From positions 211,452-275,451 of the forward strand of contig NZ_VMKN01000002.1 in the NCBI RefSeq assembly GCF_007483685.1: DNA of 64,000 bases. Direction: 5' to 3'. The stretch's first letter is position 1. Each line of letters begins with the position of its first letter. Positions 15,986-26,679 of the stretch are shown here, piece after piece. The notes below the pieces were generated by a model that ran no database searches, was not told the DNA's origin, and saw only the letters and a list, made by a program, of their open reading frames with translations. Made by a program: the position numbers and the translations under genes. This DNA is from Litoribacter populi. Lineage in GTDB: Bacteria > Bacteroidota > Bacteroidia > Cytophagales > Cyclobacteriaceae.

Positions 15986-17776
15986 TTATTCTTCGATAGT
16001 CTCGTTGGATTGGGTTTGCTTTTCGTAAAGATCAGCGTAGACACCCTTTTTAACCAAGAGTTGCTCATGGGAACCCTTTTCCACCATATACCCATCATCC
16101 AAAACAATAATCTTATCAGCAAGCTTAGCTGAAGACACCCTATGAGAGATAATAATGGAGGTCCTATCCTCCATTATATTTTTCAGAGCGTTCAAAATTG
16201 CATTTTCTGTTTTGGTATCTACAGCTGATAAACAGTCATCCAATAAAAGTATTTTCGGTTCTTTGGCAATTGCCCTTGCAATCGATACCCGCTGTTTCTG
16301 CCCACCAGAAAGCGTTATACCTCTTTCTCCAAGCCTGGTTTGAAACCCATTTGGAAAGTCCATAATATTTTCATAAACGTCGGCATCTTTGGCTGCTTTA
16401 TAGACTTTTTCGTCAGCAAGTCCATCGGTCCCGAATCCTATATTATTTTGGATTGTATCGCTAAATAGAAAAACATCTTGAGGCACAAATCCTATCTGTT
16501 TTCTAAGCGATTCGATTTTATAGCTTTTAATATTCTTTCCATCCACTAAGACTTCACCCTCGCTGGTGTCATACATCCGCATAAGAATGTTAGCAATGGT
16601 AGACTTCCCAGAACCGGTGGTTCCGATAATAGCTAAAGACTCTCCTGCCTCCACCTCAAAGCTCAAATTTTTCAATGCCTGAATACCCGAATCTGGATAC
16701 ACAAATGAAACATTCCGAACAGATATACTGCCTTTTATTTCCTCTTCGAGTTCTTCAGTACTTATGATATGATTTTTTTCATCCAGAAACTCATTGATTC
16801 TAGTTTGAGAAGCAGCCGCCCTTTGTACTATACTTGTTACCCAGCCAAGGGAAGTTACCGGCCAGGTTAACATATTAACATATAATATGAATTCGGCGAT
16901 TACTCCATACCCTATTGCGCCATTGATAACTTCAATACCGCCAACATAGACTGTAATAATCGTACTGATTCCAATCAAGGCAAGAATTAATGGATAAAAA
17001 AGGGACTGAACTAACGTAAGCCTAATAGACTTGTCTTTGTAATGTTCACTCGCTTTTTCAAATTCATTAGCACTATCTGTTTCTCTCACAAAAGCCTTGA
17101 TAACCCGGATTCCGGAAAATGCCTCCTGGACAAAAGTGCTTAAGTTGGAAAGGCTTCGTTGTATTTTTTCAGACCTTTCATTAATAAGGTTATTGACAAA
17201 ATAAATACTGAGGGATAATACAGGAAGTGGTAAAAGGGAAAAAAGCGTCAATCTTACATTCACGGAAAGCATATACCCGATCACCAGAGGAAACAACACC
17301 AACAAATTAATACCGTACATAATCGCAGGTCCAAGGTACATCCTCACTCTGCTCACATCCTCTGTGATTCGCGCCATTAGATCGCCTGTACTGTTTCTTC
17401 GGTAGAAGCTTAATGGAAGGTTTTGATAATGCCTAAATATTTCATTTTTGAGATCAAATTCTATATACCTCGACATGGCGATAATGGTCTGACGTACAAG
17501 GAATAAGAACAAGCCTCTGAGCAGAGCCATTACCAGAATTAAAAACCCGAAAATGAAAATAAATTTTAAAAATCCACTCCGTGCAACGGACTCAATTTCC
17601 GCCCCATCATAGAACTGATAGAAACTGAAGCTTTCCACCACATAATCAATAGCAACCCTAACCAGTTGCGCTGGAATGATTACAAAAATATTGGATATGA
17701 TGGTAAAGACGATACCAAGCAAAAGGTATCCTTTATACTTAAATAGGTATTTATTTAATCTCCAGAGGGGCTTCAC
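15986..17776 (-). CDS. ABC exporter, fused permease and ATPase (MsbA-like)
   Basis: 596-residue half-transporter with six transmembrane helices (about residues 15-310) and a nucleotide-binding domain. The ATPase shows Walker A GTTGSGKST, Q-loop region GFVPQDVFLF, signature LSGGQKQRVSIARA and Walker B ILLLDD. The signature and D-loop (CLSAVDTKT) are intact, but Asp rather than Glu follows Walker B (LLLDDCLS), so the catalytic-base position departs from the usual Glu. It probably exports lipids or drugs as a homodimer. The start is GTG at 17776, with no upstream ATG in frame. Confidence 0.9.
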   Translation of the reverse strand: MKPLWRLNKYLFKYKGYLLLGIVFTIISNIFVIIPAQLVRVAIDYVVESFSFYQFYDGAEIESVARSGFLKFIFIFGFLILVMALLRGLFLFLVRQTIIAMSRYIEFDLKNEIFRHYQNLPLSFYRRNSTGDLMARITEDVSRVRMYLGPAIMYGINLLVLFPLVIGYMLSVNVRLTLFSLLPLPVLSLSIYFVNNLINERSEKIQRSLSNLSTFVQEAFSGIRVIKAFVRETDSANEFEKASEHYKDKSIRLTLVQSLFYPLILALIGISTIITVYVGGIEVINGAIGYGVIAEFILYVNMLTWPVTSLGWVTSIVQRAAASQTRINEFLDEKNHIISTEELEEEIKGSISVRNVSFVYPDSGIQALKNLSFEVEAGESLAIIGTTGSGKSTIANILMRMYDTSEGEVLVDGKNIKSYKIESLRKQIGFVPQDVFLFSDTIQNNIGFGTDGLADEKVYKAAKDADVYENIMDFPNGFQTRLGERGITLSGGQKQRVSIARAIAKEPKILLLDDCLSAVDTKTENAILNALKNIMEDRTSIIISHRVSSAKLADKIIVLDDGYMVEKGSHEQLLVKKGVYADLYEKQTQSNETIEE

Positions 17777-17854
17777 AAAATAAAAACTTTTTATTGACTT
17801 GATTTCTTCTAGAATACTCTTTTAATTGCGCTAGCAAAGCCGAACAAAAATATT

Positions 17855-17862
17855 TAATTTTG
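17855..17862 (+). promoter_or_regulatory. Putative promoter -7 box of leucine dehydrogenase gene
   Basis: TAATTTTG matches TAnnTTTG and lies 58 bp before the ATG. The expected -33 TTTG is not well placed. Confidence 0.4.
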
Positions 17863-17920
17863 TGGAGCAAAGTCACGCATTAAACCCAAATATAACACAA
17901 TCTAAACTTCAAAGTTCACA

Positions 17921-19021
17921 ATGGTAGATACTAAAACTCAGGAAACAGTAAGGGAGGGAGCTATTTACGGGCAAATCACCGCTTTAGGTCACGAGCAGTT
18001 GGTGATCTGTTACGATGAGCCTACCGGCTTAAAAGCAATCATCGGTATTCACAACACTGTATTAGGCCCAGCATTGGGAGGTACAAGGATGTGGAATTAT
18101 GCTTCCGAGGAAGAGGCCATTACCGACGTATTGAGACTATCAAGAGGTATGACCTTCAAGGCGGCCATCTCTGGTCTAAATCTTGGCGGTGGTAAGGCTG
18201 TCATTATCGGTGATCCGAAATTAAAATCAGAGGCCTTCTTGAGAAGATTCGGGAGATTTGTTCAAAGCTTAGGCGGAAAGTATATTACTGCCGAAGACGT
18301 AAACATGGGTACTCAGGACATGGAGTACATCGCCATGGAAACCAAACATGTAACCGGCCTTCCAGATGTGAAAGGTGGCGGTGGCGACCCATCTCCGGTA
18401 ACTGCTTACGGTACTTACCTGGGCATGAAAGCTGCAGCAAAAAAAGCTTACGGAACGGATTCCTTACAAGGTAAGAAAGTTGCCGTACAAGGCATCGGCC
18501 AAGTAGGAAAATACCTAGTTAATCACCTGATAAAAGAAGGTGCTGAAGTATTTATCACTGACATCTTTGAAGACAAACTTCAAGTGGTAGCCAAGGATAC
18601 TGGAGCCACTGTGGTAGATCCAAAATTCATCTACGACATCGACATGGACATCTACGCTCCTTGCGCTTTGGGTGCCACTGTCAATGACGAGACAATCGAC
18701 AGATTGAAATGCCAGGTCATCGCCGGTGCTGCCAACAACCAGTTGAAAGACGAAGAAAAGCATGGAAAATTACTTTTGGAAAAAGGCATCATCTATGCTC
18801 CTGACTTCCTAATCAACGCCGGAGGACTTATCAATGTGTACGCTGAATACCTTGGTGGATACAACAGGGACCTGGCTTACCAGCAAGCTGACAAGATATA
18901 TGATACTTGTATCTCCATCTTGGACAAATCAGAAAAAGAAAACATACCTGCCCAACAGGCAGCTATCGAAATGGCTTGGAACAGAATCCAGGCTATGGGT
19001 AAAGTTAAATTATCTCATTAA
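17921..19021 (+). CDS. Glu/Leu/Phe/Val dehydrogenase, leucine dehydrogenase-like
   Basis: NAD-dependent amino-acid dehydrogenase (366 residues, the leucine dehydrogenase size). It oxidatively deaminates branched-chain amino acids to 2-oxoacids or works in reverse. The catalytic Lys pair is visible as MTFK (Lys80) and LNLGGGKAVI (Lys92), matching the leucine dehydrogenase layout. The Rossmann motif is VQGIGQVGKYL. Leucine or valine preference is inferred. It is monocistronic with its own promoter-like box and a strong terminator. Confidence 0.9.
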   Translation: MVDTKTQETVREGAIYGQITALGHEQLVICYDEPTGLKAIIGIHNTVLGPALGGTRMWNYASEEEAITDVLRLSRGMTFKAAISGLNLGGGKAVIIGDPKLKSEAFLRRFGRFVQSLGGKYITAEDVNMGTQDMEYIAMETKHVTGLPDVKGGGGDPSPVTAYGTYLGMKAAAKKAYGTDSLQGKKVAVQGIGQVGKYLVNHLIKEGAEVFITDIFEDKLQVVAKDTGATVVDPKFIYDIDMDIYAPCALGATVNDETIDRLKCQVIAGAANNQLKDEEKHGKLLLEKGIIYAPDFLINAGGLINVYAEYLGGYNRDLAYQQADKIYDTCISILDKSEKENIPAQQAAIEMAWNRIQAMGKVKLSH

Positions 19022-19069
19022 TACATATCAGAAGGGAACATTTTCGTTTCCTTATTGATTAAGCTTTGG

Positions 19070-19099
19070 AGGAGGAAATCCGCTTGGATTTCCTCCTTT
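19070..19099 (+). terminator. Terminator after leucine dehydrogenase gene
   Basis: A perfect 11-bp stem GGAGGAAATCC (19071-19081) / GGATTTCCTCC (19086-19096) has a GCTT loop and a short T tail. Confidence 0.88.
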
Positions 19100-19154
19100 A
19101 CATACTATTCTTTTTATAAACACATTAATAATTTACGTTCTTTAATTCAGGGCA

Positions 19155-20339
19155 ATGCTAAACAGGAGAATTTTACGGGTAAAGGCCTTTCAAAACCTCT
19201 ACTCTTACGAACAGTGTAGAACTTCCAATCTGAATCTGGCCAAAGATTTCATACGAAATGCTTTCCAGCCGGATTTGAATAGTATGGAAGTGCAAGACAA
19301 GGCTCAGCTCAAAAAAGATGCTGCTACTACCATTGAACTTTTCCTTAAAAACCTGAACAATCACAAACTAATCTCGGCCACTGAACATAACGCCAAGATC
19401 AAATCCACAGCCATCCAAGCGATCAATCAGTTTCACAAGGCCAACGATAAGGACTTGGAATTCATGGAAAAGAACATGATCACTTCGGCTGAAAACATCC
19501 CCCAACTTTACCTATATGCCATAGAGATGCTCATCGCATTTGGTGACCACGTGCGAAACGAATATGCCAGAAAAAGGAAACTTTCCGGTGAGGCGATCTC
19601 TGCACACGCGGGCGAGTTAAATTTGGCTAACAATAAAATCCTCAAAACCCTTAAATCTGCCCCTCAATATCAAAATGAATTGACAAGGCAGGACGTGAAC
19701 ATTGAGGACCTTGAGCAAGAGATCAAGGAATGGTTCCGTGAATACGTGAAGCCTTCTCCAGAGTATCAAACCTACATGGGAATTCTTGAGCCTACGATCA
19801 AAGAAGACAATGACATCCTCAACCATATCCTTAAAAAGATAATTTTCAAAAATGAGGCTATCTTGAACTTTTTCTCAGAAAAGGACCTTAACTGGTCAGA
19901 GAATAAGGCAGTTGTCAAAAGCTTGGCTGCTAAGGTTCTGAAAAACTTGGAGGAAACTCCCGAAATGGAGAATTATGAGTTGCCCGAATTGGCCATAAAT
20001 TGGGAGGAGGACAAGGAATTTTTCCAAAATATATTTAATTTGACTATCGAAAATGATGAGGACAACCGGGAGTTGATCTCTGAAAAAACGAAAAACTGGG
20101 ACATCGAGCGGGTGGCCTCTACAGACAAGATTATCTTGTCGATGGCCCTTACAGAAATGATGAATTTTCCGAGTATCCCTGTAAAAGTGACCATTAATGA
20201 GTATATTGACATTTCCAAAACATACAGTACCCCAAAGAGCAAGCAATTTGTGAATGGACTCTTGGATGTATTGTCCAAGGAGCTCACAGATGCAGGCAGA
20301 ATCCGCAAAAGCGGGCGGGGCCTTTTAGACAACAAATAA
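19155..20339 (+). CDS. nusB: Transcription antitermination protein NusB (long form)
   Basis: NusB binds boxA RNA with S10 and supports processive rRNA transcription. The 394-residue chain is much longer than the about 140-residue E. coli protein. The family domain is at the C-terminus (about residues 290-390: TDKIILSMALTEMMNFPSIPVKVTINEYIDI in two parts, then FVNGLLDVLSKEL). The first 280 residues are a helical extension starting MLNRRILRVKAFQNLYSYEQ, which itself resembles a NusB N-terminal helix. Long forms are usual in Bacteroidota. It heads a six-gene cluster through coaE. Confidence 0.92.
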   Translation: MLNRRILRVKAFQNLYSYEQCRTSNLNLAKDFIRNAFQPDLNSMEVQDKAQLKKDAATTIELFLKNLNNHKLISATEHNAKIKSTAIQAINQFHKANDKDLEFMEKNMITSAENIPQLYLYAIEMLIAFGDHVRNEYARKRKLSGEAISAHAGELNLANNKILKTLKSAPQYQNELTRQDVNIEDLEQEIKEWFREYVKPSPEYQTYMGILEPTIKEDNDILNHILKKIIFKNEAILNFFSEKDLNWSENKAVVKSLAAKVLKNLEETPEMENYELPELAINWEEDKEFFQNIFNLTIENDEDNRELISEKTKNWDIERVASTDKIILSMALTEMMNFPSIPVKVTINEYIDISKTYSTPKSKQFVNGLLDVLSKELTDAGRIRKSGRGLLDNK

Positions 20340-20349
20340 ACATTTAACC

Positions 20350-20652
20350 ATGAGCAAAAACAGCAGTTCTCTTTTAGCTTTCGTTTTGGGTACCGGAGTA
20401 GGTGCCGCATTAGGTGTTTTGTTTGCACCAGACTCAGGGGGCAACACCCGTGACAAGCTTACTTATCAGTTGAGCCACTACAAGGACGAGTTGGAAGAAC
20501 TTGTGAAAGATTTGGTGGATGGCAAAAACATGCCACTCAACGAAGCTAAAAATGAAGGAAATAAAGTGATTTCTGAGGCCAAAACTAAAGCTGAGAATTT
20601 ACTAAACGATGTAAACAAATTGATCGAGCAGATTAATAAAGGCGAACATTAA
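20350..20652 (+). CDS. YtxH domain-containing protein
   Basis: 100-residue protein with one N-terminal hydrophobic, glycine-rich segment (LLAFVLGTGVGAALGVLFAP, about residues 7-26) followed by a charged helical tail ending in Lys/Glu-rich sequence. This is the YtxH pattern, where the segment TGVGAALGVLFAPDSG is diagnostic. Function is unknown, with links to stress response or envelope. It starts 10 bp after nusB and 14 bp before the DUF1573 gene, so it is co-transcribed. Confidence 0.82.
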   Translation: MSKNSSSLLAFVLGTGVGAALGVLFAPDSGGNTRDKLTYQLSHYKDELEELVKDLVDGKNMPLNEAKNEGNKVISEAKTKAENLLNDVNKLIEQINKGEH

Positions 20653-20666
20653 TAAACAATCAATCT

Positions 20667-21209
20667 ATGAAGTACCTAAGTCTTCCTGCATTATTAATAG
20701 CAGGATCTATTTTGACTTTTGGCTGCGATTCAGGTGGTAGCGAGAAGGATGAAAGAATTCAAGCCCTAGAGCAACGCATTGCCCAGATGGAGCAAGGCCA
20801 GCCAAATGTACCAAGCAATGCCCAATCAGTAAAAACAGCTGATCCATCTACTCTGGGAGCTTTCCAGTTTCCTGAGATCGAGCATGACTTTGGCACCATT
20901 GAGGAAGGTAAAGTTATCGAACACAACTTTACATTTACCAACACGGGTGAAGCGCCATTGGTGATTTCTAACATTCAAGCCTCTTGCGGTTGCACAAGCC
21001 CTGACTGGACTAAAACGCCAATCAAGCCAGGAGAAGAAGGTTTTGTAAAGGTGGTGTTTGACTCTAAAGCCAAATCTGGTATACAGAGCCCTACGGTATC
21101 CATTACGGCCAACACTCAGCCAGCGGTAACTAGACTTAGACTTAAAGGAAACGTAAACAGCAAAAATTCAGCTTCAGCTGCACCGGCCATGGGCCCGGTT
21201 AGAAAATAA
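20667..21209 (+). CDS. DUF1573 lipoprotein
   Basis: 180-residue lipoprotein with a lipobox at LTFGC. A short coiled-coil-like stretch (ERIQALEQRIAQMEQ) precedes the DUF1573 immunoglobulin-like domain, with the typical signatures FPEIEHDFGTIEEG, FTFTNTGEAPLVI and ASCGCTSPDW. The domain is widespread in Bacteroidota envelope proteins. A scaffolding role is inferred. It ends 2 bp before yajC. Confidence 0.88.
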   Translation: MKYLSLPALLIAGSILTFGCDSGGSEKDERIQALEQRIAQMEQGQPNVPSNAQSVKTADPSTLGAFQFPEIEHDFGTIEEGKVIEHNFTFTNTGEAPLVISNIQASCGCTSPDWTKTPIKPGEEGFVKVVFDSKAKSGIQSPTVSITANTQPAVTRLRLKGNVNSKNSASAAPAMGPVRK

Positions 21210-21211
21210 TC

Positions 21212-21526
21212 ATGACAAATTCCATTTTATTACAAGCAGGCGGCGGTGGTTTCGGTATCGAAAACATCGTCTTCCTGGCGCTTATCGGTTTGATCTTTTA
21301 TTTCTTCATGATCAGGCCTCAGCAAAAAAAAGCTAAAGACGCCAAAACATTCATGGAGTCTATCAAAAAAGGTGATGAAGTGGTAACGATAGGAGGTCTT
21401 CACGGTAGAGTTCATACTGTAGATACTGACACTTTCATCCTCGAAGTGGATCGCGGAATGAAACTTAAGGTTGAAAAATCGGCTATTTCGCATGACTTCA
21501 CCAAAAAAACAGACGTTAAAAAATAA
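21212..21526 (+). CDS. yajC: Preprotein translocase subunit YajC
   Basis: 104-residue accessory subunit of the SecDF-YajC complex. A single membrane helix (about residues 14-30, FLALIGLIFYFFMIRPQ) is followed by the conserved RPQQKKAKD and KKGDEVVTIGGLHGRV motifs. It is tightly packed: 2 bp after the DUF1573 gene and 5 bp before the YbbR gene. SecDF is not in this window. Confidence 0.95.
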   Translation: MTNSILLQAGGGGFGIENIVFLALIGLIFYFFMIRPQQKKAKDAKTFMESIKKGDEVVTIGGLHGRVHTVDTDTFILEVDRGMKLKVEKSAISHDFTKKTDVKK

Positions 21527-21531
21527 GAAGA

Positions 21532-22506
21532 TTGGACTTTAAGAAGTATTTAAAAAGGTTAAAAGAACAAAAGACTTCTAACCTAAAAGTGGTGGCCCTA
21601 TGTGTTTTGACGGCCACCACTTTTTGGGTTTTAAACGCTTTGAACAAGGATAGTTACTACACTGTAGTGGATTATCCTATCGAGTTCTTTTACGACCGCC
21701 AAGAGTACATGGCCGTCGAAGAGCTTCCTTCCAAAGTCAGAGTGGAAATCCATGGCAATGGCTGGGACCTTATACGTAAATACTTCCGGGTCAATGTCCC
21801 CCCTTTCAACATTGAACTGGTCGACCCCTCTCGACAGGAGTTCATTCTGACCCGTAATATACAGCGGGAACTTTCAGATAAGCTCCTACCTAGCCAACTC
21901 ACGTCCATTCTTACCGACTCCCTGAAAATCAATATTGATAATGTAGTCACCAGAAAGATCAAGGTCCAAGTCGACACCACATCGGCTACGCTTGGGAAAA
22001 ACATTCGATTGGCCTCCCCTATCAAAGTCGATCCGGAATTTGTGACTCTGAAAGGCCCTACCTCAGTACTTCAACGATTAGGCGGCAGCTTCTCTGTAAA
22101 GCTAGAAGATGAAAAGATCAATAAGAATTACTCCAAGCTACTGCCCATCAAGGTTCCCAAGGAGCTTTCTGAATTCCTTACATTACAAGAGGATAATATT
22201 TTGGTGGAGTTTGAGGTGGTGGAATTCTTGGAAGGTAATAAAAGGTTAAGGCTGAAAAAGGTAAATTTCCCTGACAGGGTGGACATTGAGTCTGACATCA
22301 CATCAGTGATCATGACCTATCTGGTAGACGAAAGAAACATAAATGACTTGAAAGAGGCAGAACTGGAGGGCATCCTTAATTATATTAATAGAAACAGGCA
22401 AGACAGTTCGGTGAATGTCCAATTGAACAGAAGGCCACCCTACCTCGAAAATATTAGCTTTGAGCCTAACTCCTTAAAATTAAAGTACAATAGTGATCAA
22501 GAATAA
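21532..22506 (+). CDS. YbbR-like domain protein (CdaR-like)
   Basis: 324-residue membrane-anchored protein. One N-terminal helix (VVALCVLTATTFWVLNAL, about residues 20-37) precedes two or three YbbR-type extracytoplasmic domains. One shows the repeat signature VDPEFVTLKGPTSVLQRL. In Firmicutes, YbbR/CdaR controls a diadenylate cyclase; no cyclase is here, so that role is not claimed. The start is the TTG at 21532, because the first in-frame ATG would delete the membrane segment. It overlaps coaE by 14 bp. Confidence 0.82.
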   Translation: MDFKKYLKRLKEQKTSNLKVVALCVLTATTFWVLNALNKDSYYTVVDYPIEFFYDRQEYMAVEELPSKVRVEIHGNGWDLIRKYFRVNVPPFNIELVDPSRQEFILTRNIQRELSDKLLPSQLTSILTDSLKINIDNVVTRKIKVQVDTTSATLGKNIRLASPIKVDPEFVTLKGPTSVLQRLGGSFSVKLEDEKINKNYSKLLPIKVPKELSEFLTLQEDNILVEFEVVEFLEGNKRLRLKKVNFPDRVDIESDITSVIMTYLVDERNINDLKEAELEGILNYINRNRQDSSVNVQLNRRPPYLENISFEPNSLKLKYNSDQE

Positions 22507-23089
22507 ACCACTTTTAGTCGGACTTACAGGGGGAATTGGCTCTGGAAAATCTATTGTTGCAAAGTTTTTTAGTTTACTCGGTACGCCCGTTTATTATGCT
22601 GACGACAGGGCCAAATGGCTTATGAGCAATGATCCGGACCTCAAAAAAAATTTAGTCGATACTTTTGGTGAGGAGAGCTTTTTGCCGGATGGGACGCTCA
22701 ACCGCGCTTATCTTGCCGAAGTGGTATTTGGAGATCCTGAAGCCACCAAAAAAATTAACTCATTGGTACACCCTGCTGTCAAACTCGACTTTGATAAATG
22801 GGCTGAAATGCAAAACACACCTTATGTACTTAAGGAGGCCGCCTTACTTTTTGAGACCGGTTCGTACAAAGAACTTGACAAAATCATCAACGTAAGCTCC
22901 CCTATCAAACTTCGCATAAGCAGGATTTTATTGAGAGACCAAAGGTCGGAGACTCAGATCAACGAAATCATCGACAGACAACTTCCGGATGAGGAGAAAA
23001 ATAAACTGGCTGATTTTGTGATAAAAAATACCGAAAACAAGATGGTGATTCCACAAGTATTGGAAATCCACCATAAACTTATAGGCTAA
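22493..23089 (+). CDS. coaE: Dephospho-CoA kinase
   Basis: Final step of coenzyme A synthesis: ATP-dependent 3'-phosphorylation of dephospho-CoA. The P-loop GGIGSGKS is at residues 13-20, and the family motif YYADDRAKWLM and the LID-region RDQRSE are present. The 198-residue length is normal. The GTG start at 22493 lies inside the end of the YbbR gene (14-bp overlap). Its last codons overlap the 3' end of the opposite-strand 81-residue gene by 4 bp. Confidence 0.93.
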   Translation: MIKNKPLLVGLTGGIGSGKSIVAKFFSLLGTPVYYADDRAKWLMSNDPDLKKNLVDTFGEESFLPDGTLNRAYLAEVVFGDPEATKKINSLVHPAVKLDFDKWAEMQNTPYVLKEAALLFETGSYKELDKIINVSSPIKLRISRILLRDQRSETQINEIIDRQLPDEEKNKLADFVIKNTENKMVIPQVLEIHHKLIG

Positions 23090-23331
23090 ATGGTATCTAG
23101 TTGAATCTGATCAAGGTAAAACTTCATGCGGGTGTGGGATCTGTTTAGATATTCTATCCTTTCAATCCTATCAAGTTTGTGATTATAAAAAACTTCAATA
23201 TAATCGTCTCCAAGAAGGTAAAGATTAATTTTATACCCGTAATAGCGGATGGCTACTACAAATAGCCCATCCGCATACAGGATCTGTATCTTTTTCTGCA
23301 ATGGTAACGCTTTAAAATCGTCTCTACTCAT
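23086..23331 (-). CDS. Small uncharacterised protein (81 aa)
   Basis: I do not recognise a family. The protein is soluble, rich in Tyr, Ile and charged residues, with a likely alpha/beta pattern (FVVAIRYYGYKINLYLLGDD, then EVFYNHKLDRIERIEYL). Evidence that it is real: its ATG overlaps the 3' end of the upstream TPR gene by 8 bp on the same strand, and both fit tightly against coaE. Normal composition and lack of a competing frame also support it. It probably forms an operon with the TPR protein. Confidence 0.65.
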   Translation of the reverse strand: MSRDDFKALPLQKKIQILYADGLFVVAIRYYGYKINLYLLGDDYIEVFYNHKLDRIERIEYLNRSHTRMKFYLDQIQLDTI

Positions 23332-24283
23332 TTTTCAATTTCGCTAATTCCATTTCGGATGCTATGTATCCAAAGGCTGACCAATAATTGGTTTTCATTA
23401 CCCTCATAAAAGTCTCAGTTGCTTCCTGAACCTGCCCTTGTCTCAAATAGTGATTACCTAAACCATAACCCTGGGTGACGTATTGTAGTTTCCCTTGATC
23501 AGAATTTAGATCTCCGGAAATCAAATCATCTTCATCTACTTGGCCTTTGTACATCATAAGCCGAGTATGATAGGCGTCGTTTTCAATAATTTCCATATCT
23601 GCATGGACATGATCTAAAAGCTCATTTGCCTCAGATTCTCGCCCTAGCTTCATCAATGTCATATAATACCAATCTAGGGTGGCAACTTTCAAGTCATCGT
23701 TTACACTCACTTCCATACATTTCTGGTAGGCAAGCAAAGCCTTGTCGTAATCATTCATCAGGTAATGCGCCAATCCGAGATGATACCAAATATTGAATTG
23801 AACAGATGAAAGTGGCTTGTTCAGCTTGTTGGGGATCCCATCCTCCTCTATCTGTATTTCCTCACCTTCCATCAATTTGGATGCTTCATTTAAATCTGCT
23901 ACAGCTTTTTCAAATTCTCTTATGGAAATATAACGATGCCCACGGTGCCTCAAAGCCTCATAACTCTGAGGAAACTTTTCTGAGGCTTTGGTGAAAGTCT
24001 GAATAGCTAAATCATGCCTTCCAAGGTACGCCTCGCGACGACCCACCCATATGAGATTATACAACGTGCTATCCTCCTGATATTGCCTCTCTGCCTCTGA
24101 AAGGTCTTTTAACTGTTTTTCAAGAGCCGCTGAATCCACCATGGTGAAAAGCGAATCTCCAAGTAGGCTCATTCCTTGAAACACTCCTTGGACATCCTGC
24201 TTTTTTTGGACAAGCGCCAGATCATCTGTTGGGAAGGAAACACAAAAGCTAATCATTCCTCCAAGTAAAATATTTGCAAGCAT
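23324..24283 (-). CDS. Tetratricopeptide repeat protein, exported
   Basis: The start chosen is the ATG at 24283, giving 319 residues with an N-terminal hydrophobic segment (MLANILLGGMISFCVSF). The longer frame begins with TTG and adds 16 poorly hydrophobic residues. At least four TPR units are visible, e.g. LIWVGRREAYLGRHDLAIQT, FPQSYEALRHRGHRYISI, NIWYHLGLAHYLMNDYDKAL and GNHYLRQGQVQEATETF. TPRs mediate protein-protein contacts; the partner is unknown. It is transcribed ahead of the 81-residue gene. Confidence 0.82.
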   Translation of the reverse strand: MLANILLGGMISFCVSFPTDDLALVQKKQDVQGVFQGMSLLGDSLFTMVDSAALEKQLKDLSEAERQYQEDSTLYNLIWVGRREAYLGRHDLAIQTFTKASEKFPQSYEALRHRGHRYISIREFEKAVADLNEASKLMEGEEIQIEEDGIPNKLNKPLSSVQFNIWYHLGLAHYLMNDYDKALLAYQKCMEVSVNDDLKVATLDWYYMTLMKLGRESEANELLDHVHADMEIIENDAYHTRLMMYKGQVDEDDLISGDLNSDQGKLQYVTQGYGLGNHYLRQGQVQEATETFMRVMKTNYWSAFGYIASEMELAKLKNE

Positions 24284-24470
24284 AAAATAGTATCGTTTAT
24301 AGTGGAAATCAAACCATGTCGGGAAGGACAAATTCTAGACCTAATTTAAATAAAATCATTAGCCCAACCTAAGTTTACTTTTTTTCGTGTCACATTTAAA
24401 GTAGCTTGAATCTTGCTACTAGGATTTTTACTTGTTATTATTGAAAAAATAACCTGATTAGAGTAAGAGT

Positions 24471-24956
24471 ATGAGAAGATTTATTTCAAACACACCTAAA
24501 TTTCAGTTACTATTTTTAGTCCTTATCCTTCTTCTTTCCAGTTCATGTTCTTCCAGCCGCAAGATTCGGAAACAAAACATTGATCAAGTAGTAAACACAG
24601 CCAAATCCTTTCATGGCACACCCTACCGATTTGGCGGTACCACCCGTTCAGGAATGGACTGTTCAGCATTGCTTCTGCATTCTTTTTCAAGCGTAGGAGT
24701 GAGTCTACCGCGGACCTCAGAAGCCCAAAGCAAGATTGGCAAGAGGGTAACTTCACAAAGCCTTAAGAAAGGAGACGTGGTATTCTTTGCGACGGGCAAA
24801 AAAAGAAGAAAAGTTACCCATGCAGGCATAGTCACCTCGAGCCATCGGGGGAATATTCAGTTTATTCACGCCTCCACCTCCTTGGGGGTGACCGAAGATG
24901 CCATCAATTCAAGTTACTGGTCCAAAAAATTTGTAGTAGGAAGAAGGGTATTTTAG
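24471..24956 (+). CDS. NlpC/P60 (C40) peptidase, lipoprotein
   Basis: 161-residue cell-wall endopeptidase that cleaves peptidoglycan stem peptides. A signal with lipobox-like LSSSC (Cys26) is followed by the C40 domain: catalytic Cys64 in GMDCSALL, His117 in VTHAGIV and a third polar residue at His133 in FIHAS. It stands alone between the TPR gene (divergent) and atpD. A short inverted repeat AGTAGC/GCTACT lies about 50 bp before the start. Confidence 0.9.
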   Translation: MRRFISNTPKFQLLFLVLILLLSSSCSSSRKIRKQNIDQVVNTAKSFHGTPYRFGGTTRSGMDCSALLLHSFSSVGVSLPRTSEAQSKIGKRVTSQSLKKGDVVFFATGKKRRKVTHAGIVTSSHRGNIQFIHASTSLGVTEDAINSSYWSKKFVVGRRVF

Positions 24957-25058
24957 CAATAAATGCTAAAATAAATGCCATTAGTATCAGTCAAATGGCT
25001 TAAAGTGGCTTATGGAAATAAAAATTCAATTCGATGTGTATTTAAATTCAAAACATCC

Positions 25059-25088
25059 TTTGGTATTAAGGTTTATTAATTAATTTTG
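25059..25088 (+). promoter_or_regulatory. Putative atpDC promoter
   Basis: TTTG (25059-25062) and TAATTTTG (25081-25088), separated by 18 bp, match the Bacteroidota -33/-7 consensus closely. The ATG of atpD is 46 bp downstream of the -7 box. Confidence 0.65.
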
Positions 25089-25125
25089 CACTCGAATAAA
25101 AAAGCATATTTCCCTTTCACATTAA

Positions 25126-26640
<1,515 letters not shown>

Positions 26641-26679
26641 TTTTAATGCTCAGGCCTTTGCATTTCAAATTATACCAAT

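Noticed and set aside
22493-22506. Later coaE start to avoid overlap with YbbR gene
   Set aside because: The P-loop lies within 13-20 residues of the GTG; a later start would cut it off.
24400-24420. AGTAGC/GCTACT inverted repeat before the C40 peptidase
   Set aside because: A 6-bp stem with a 9-base loop is too weak to claim as an operator or RNA element.
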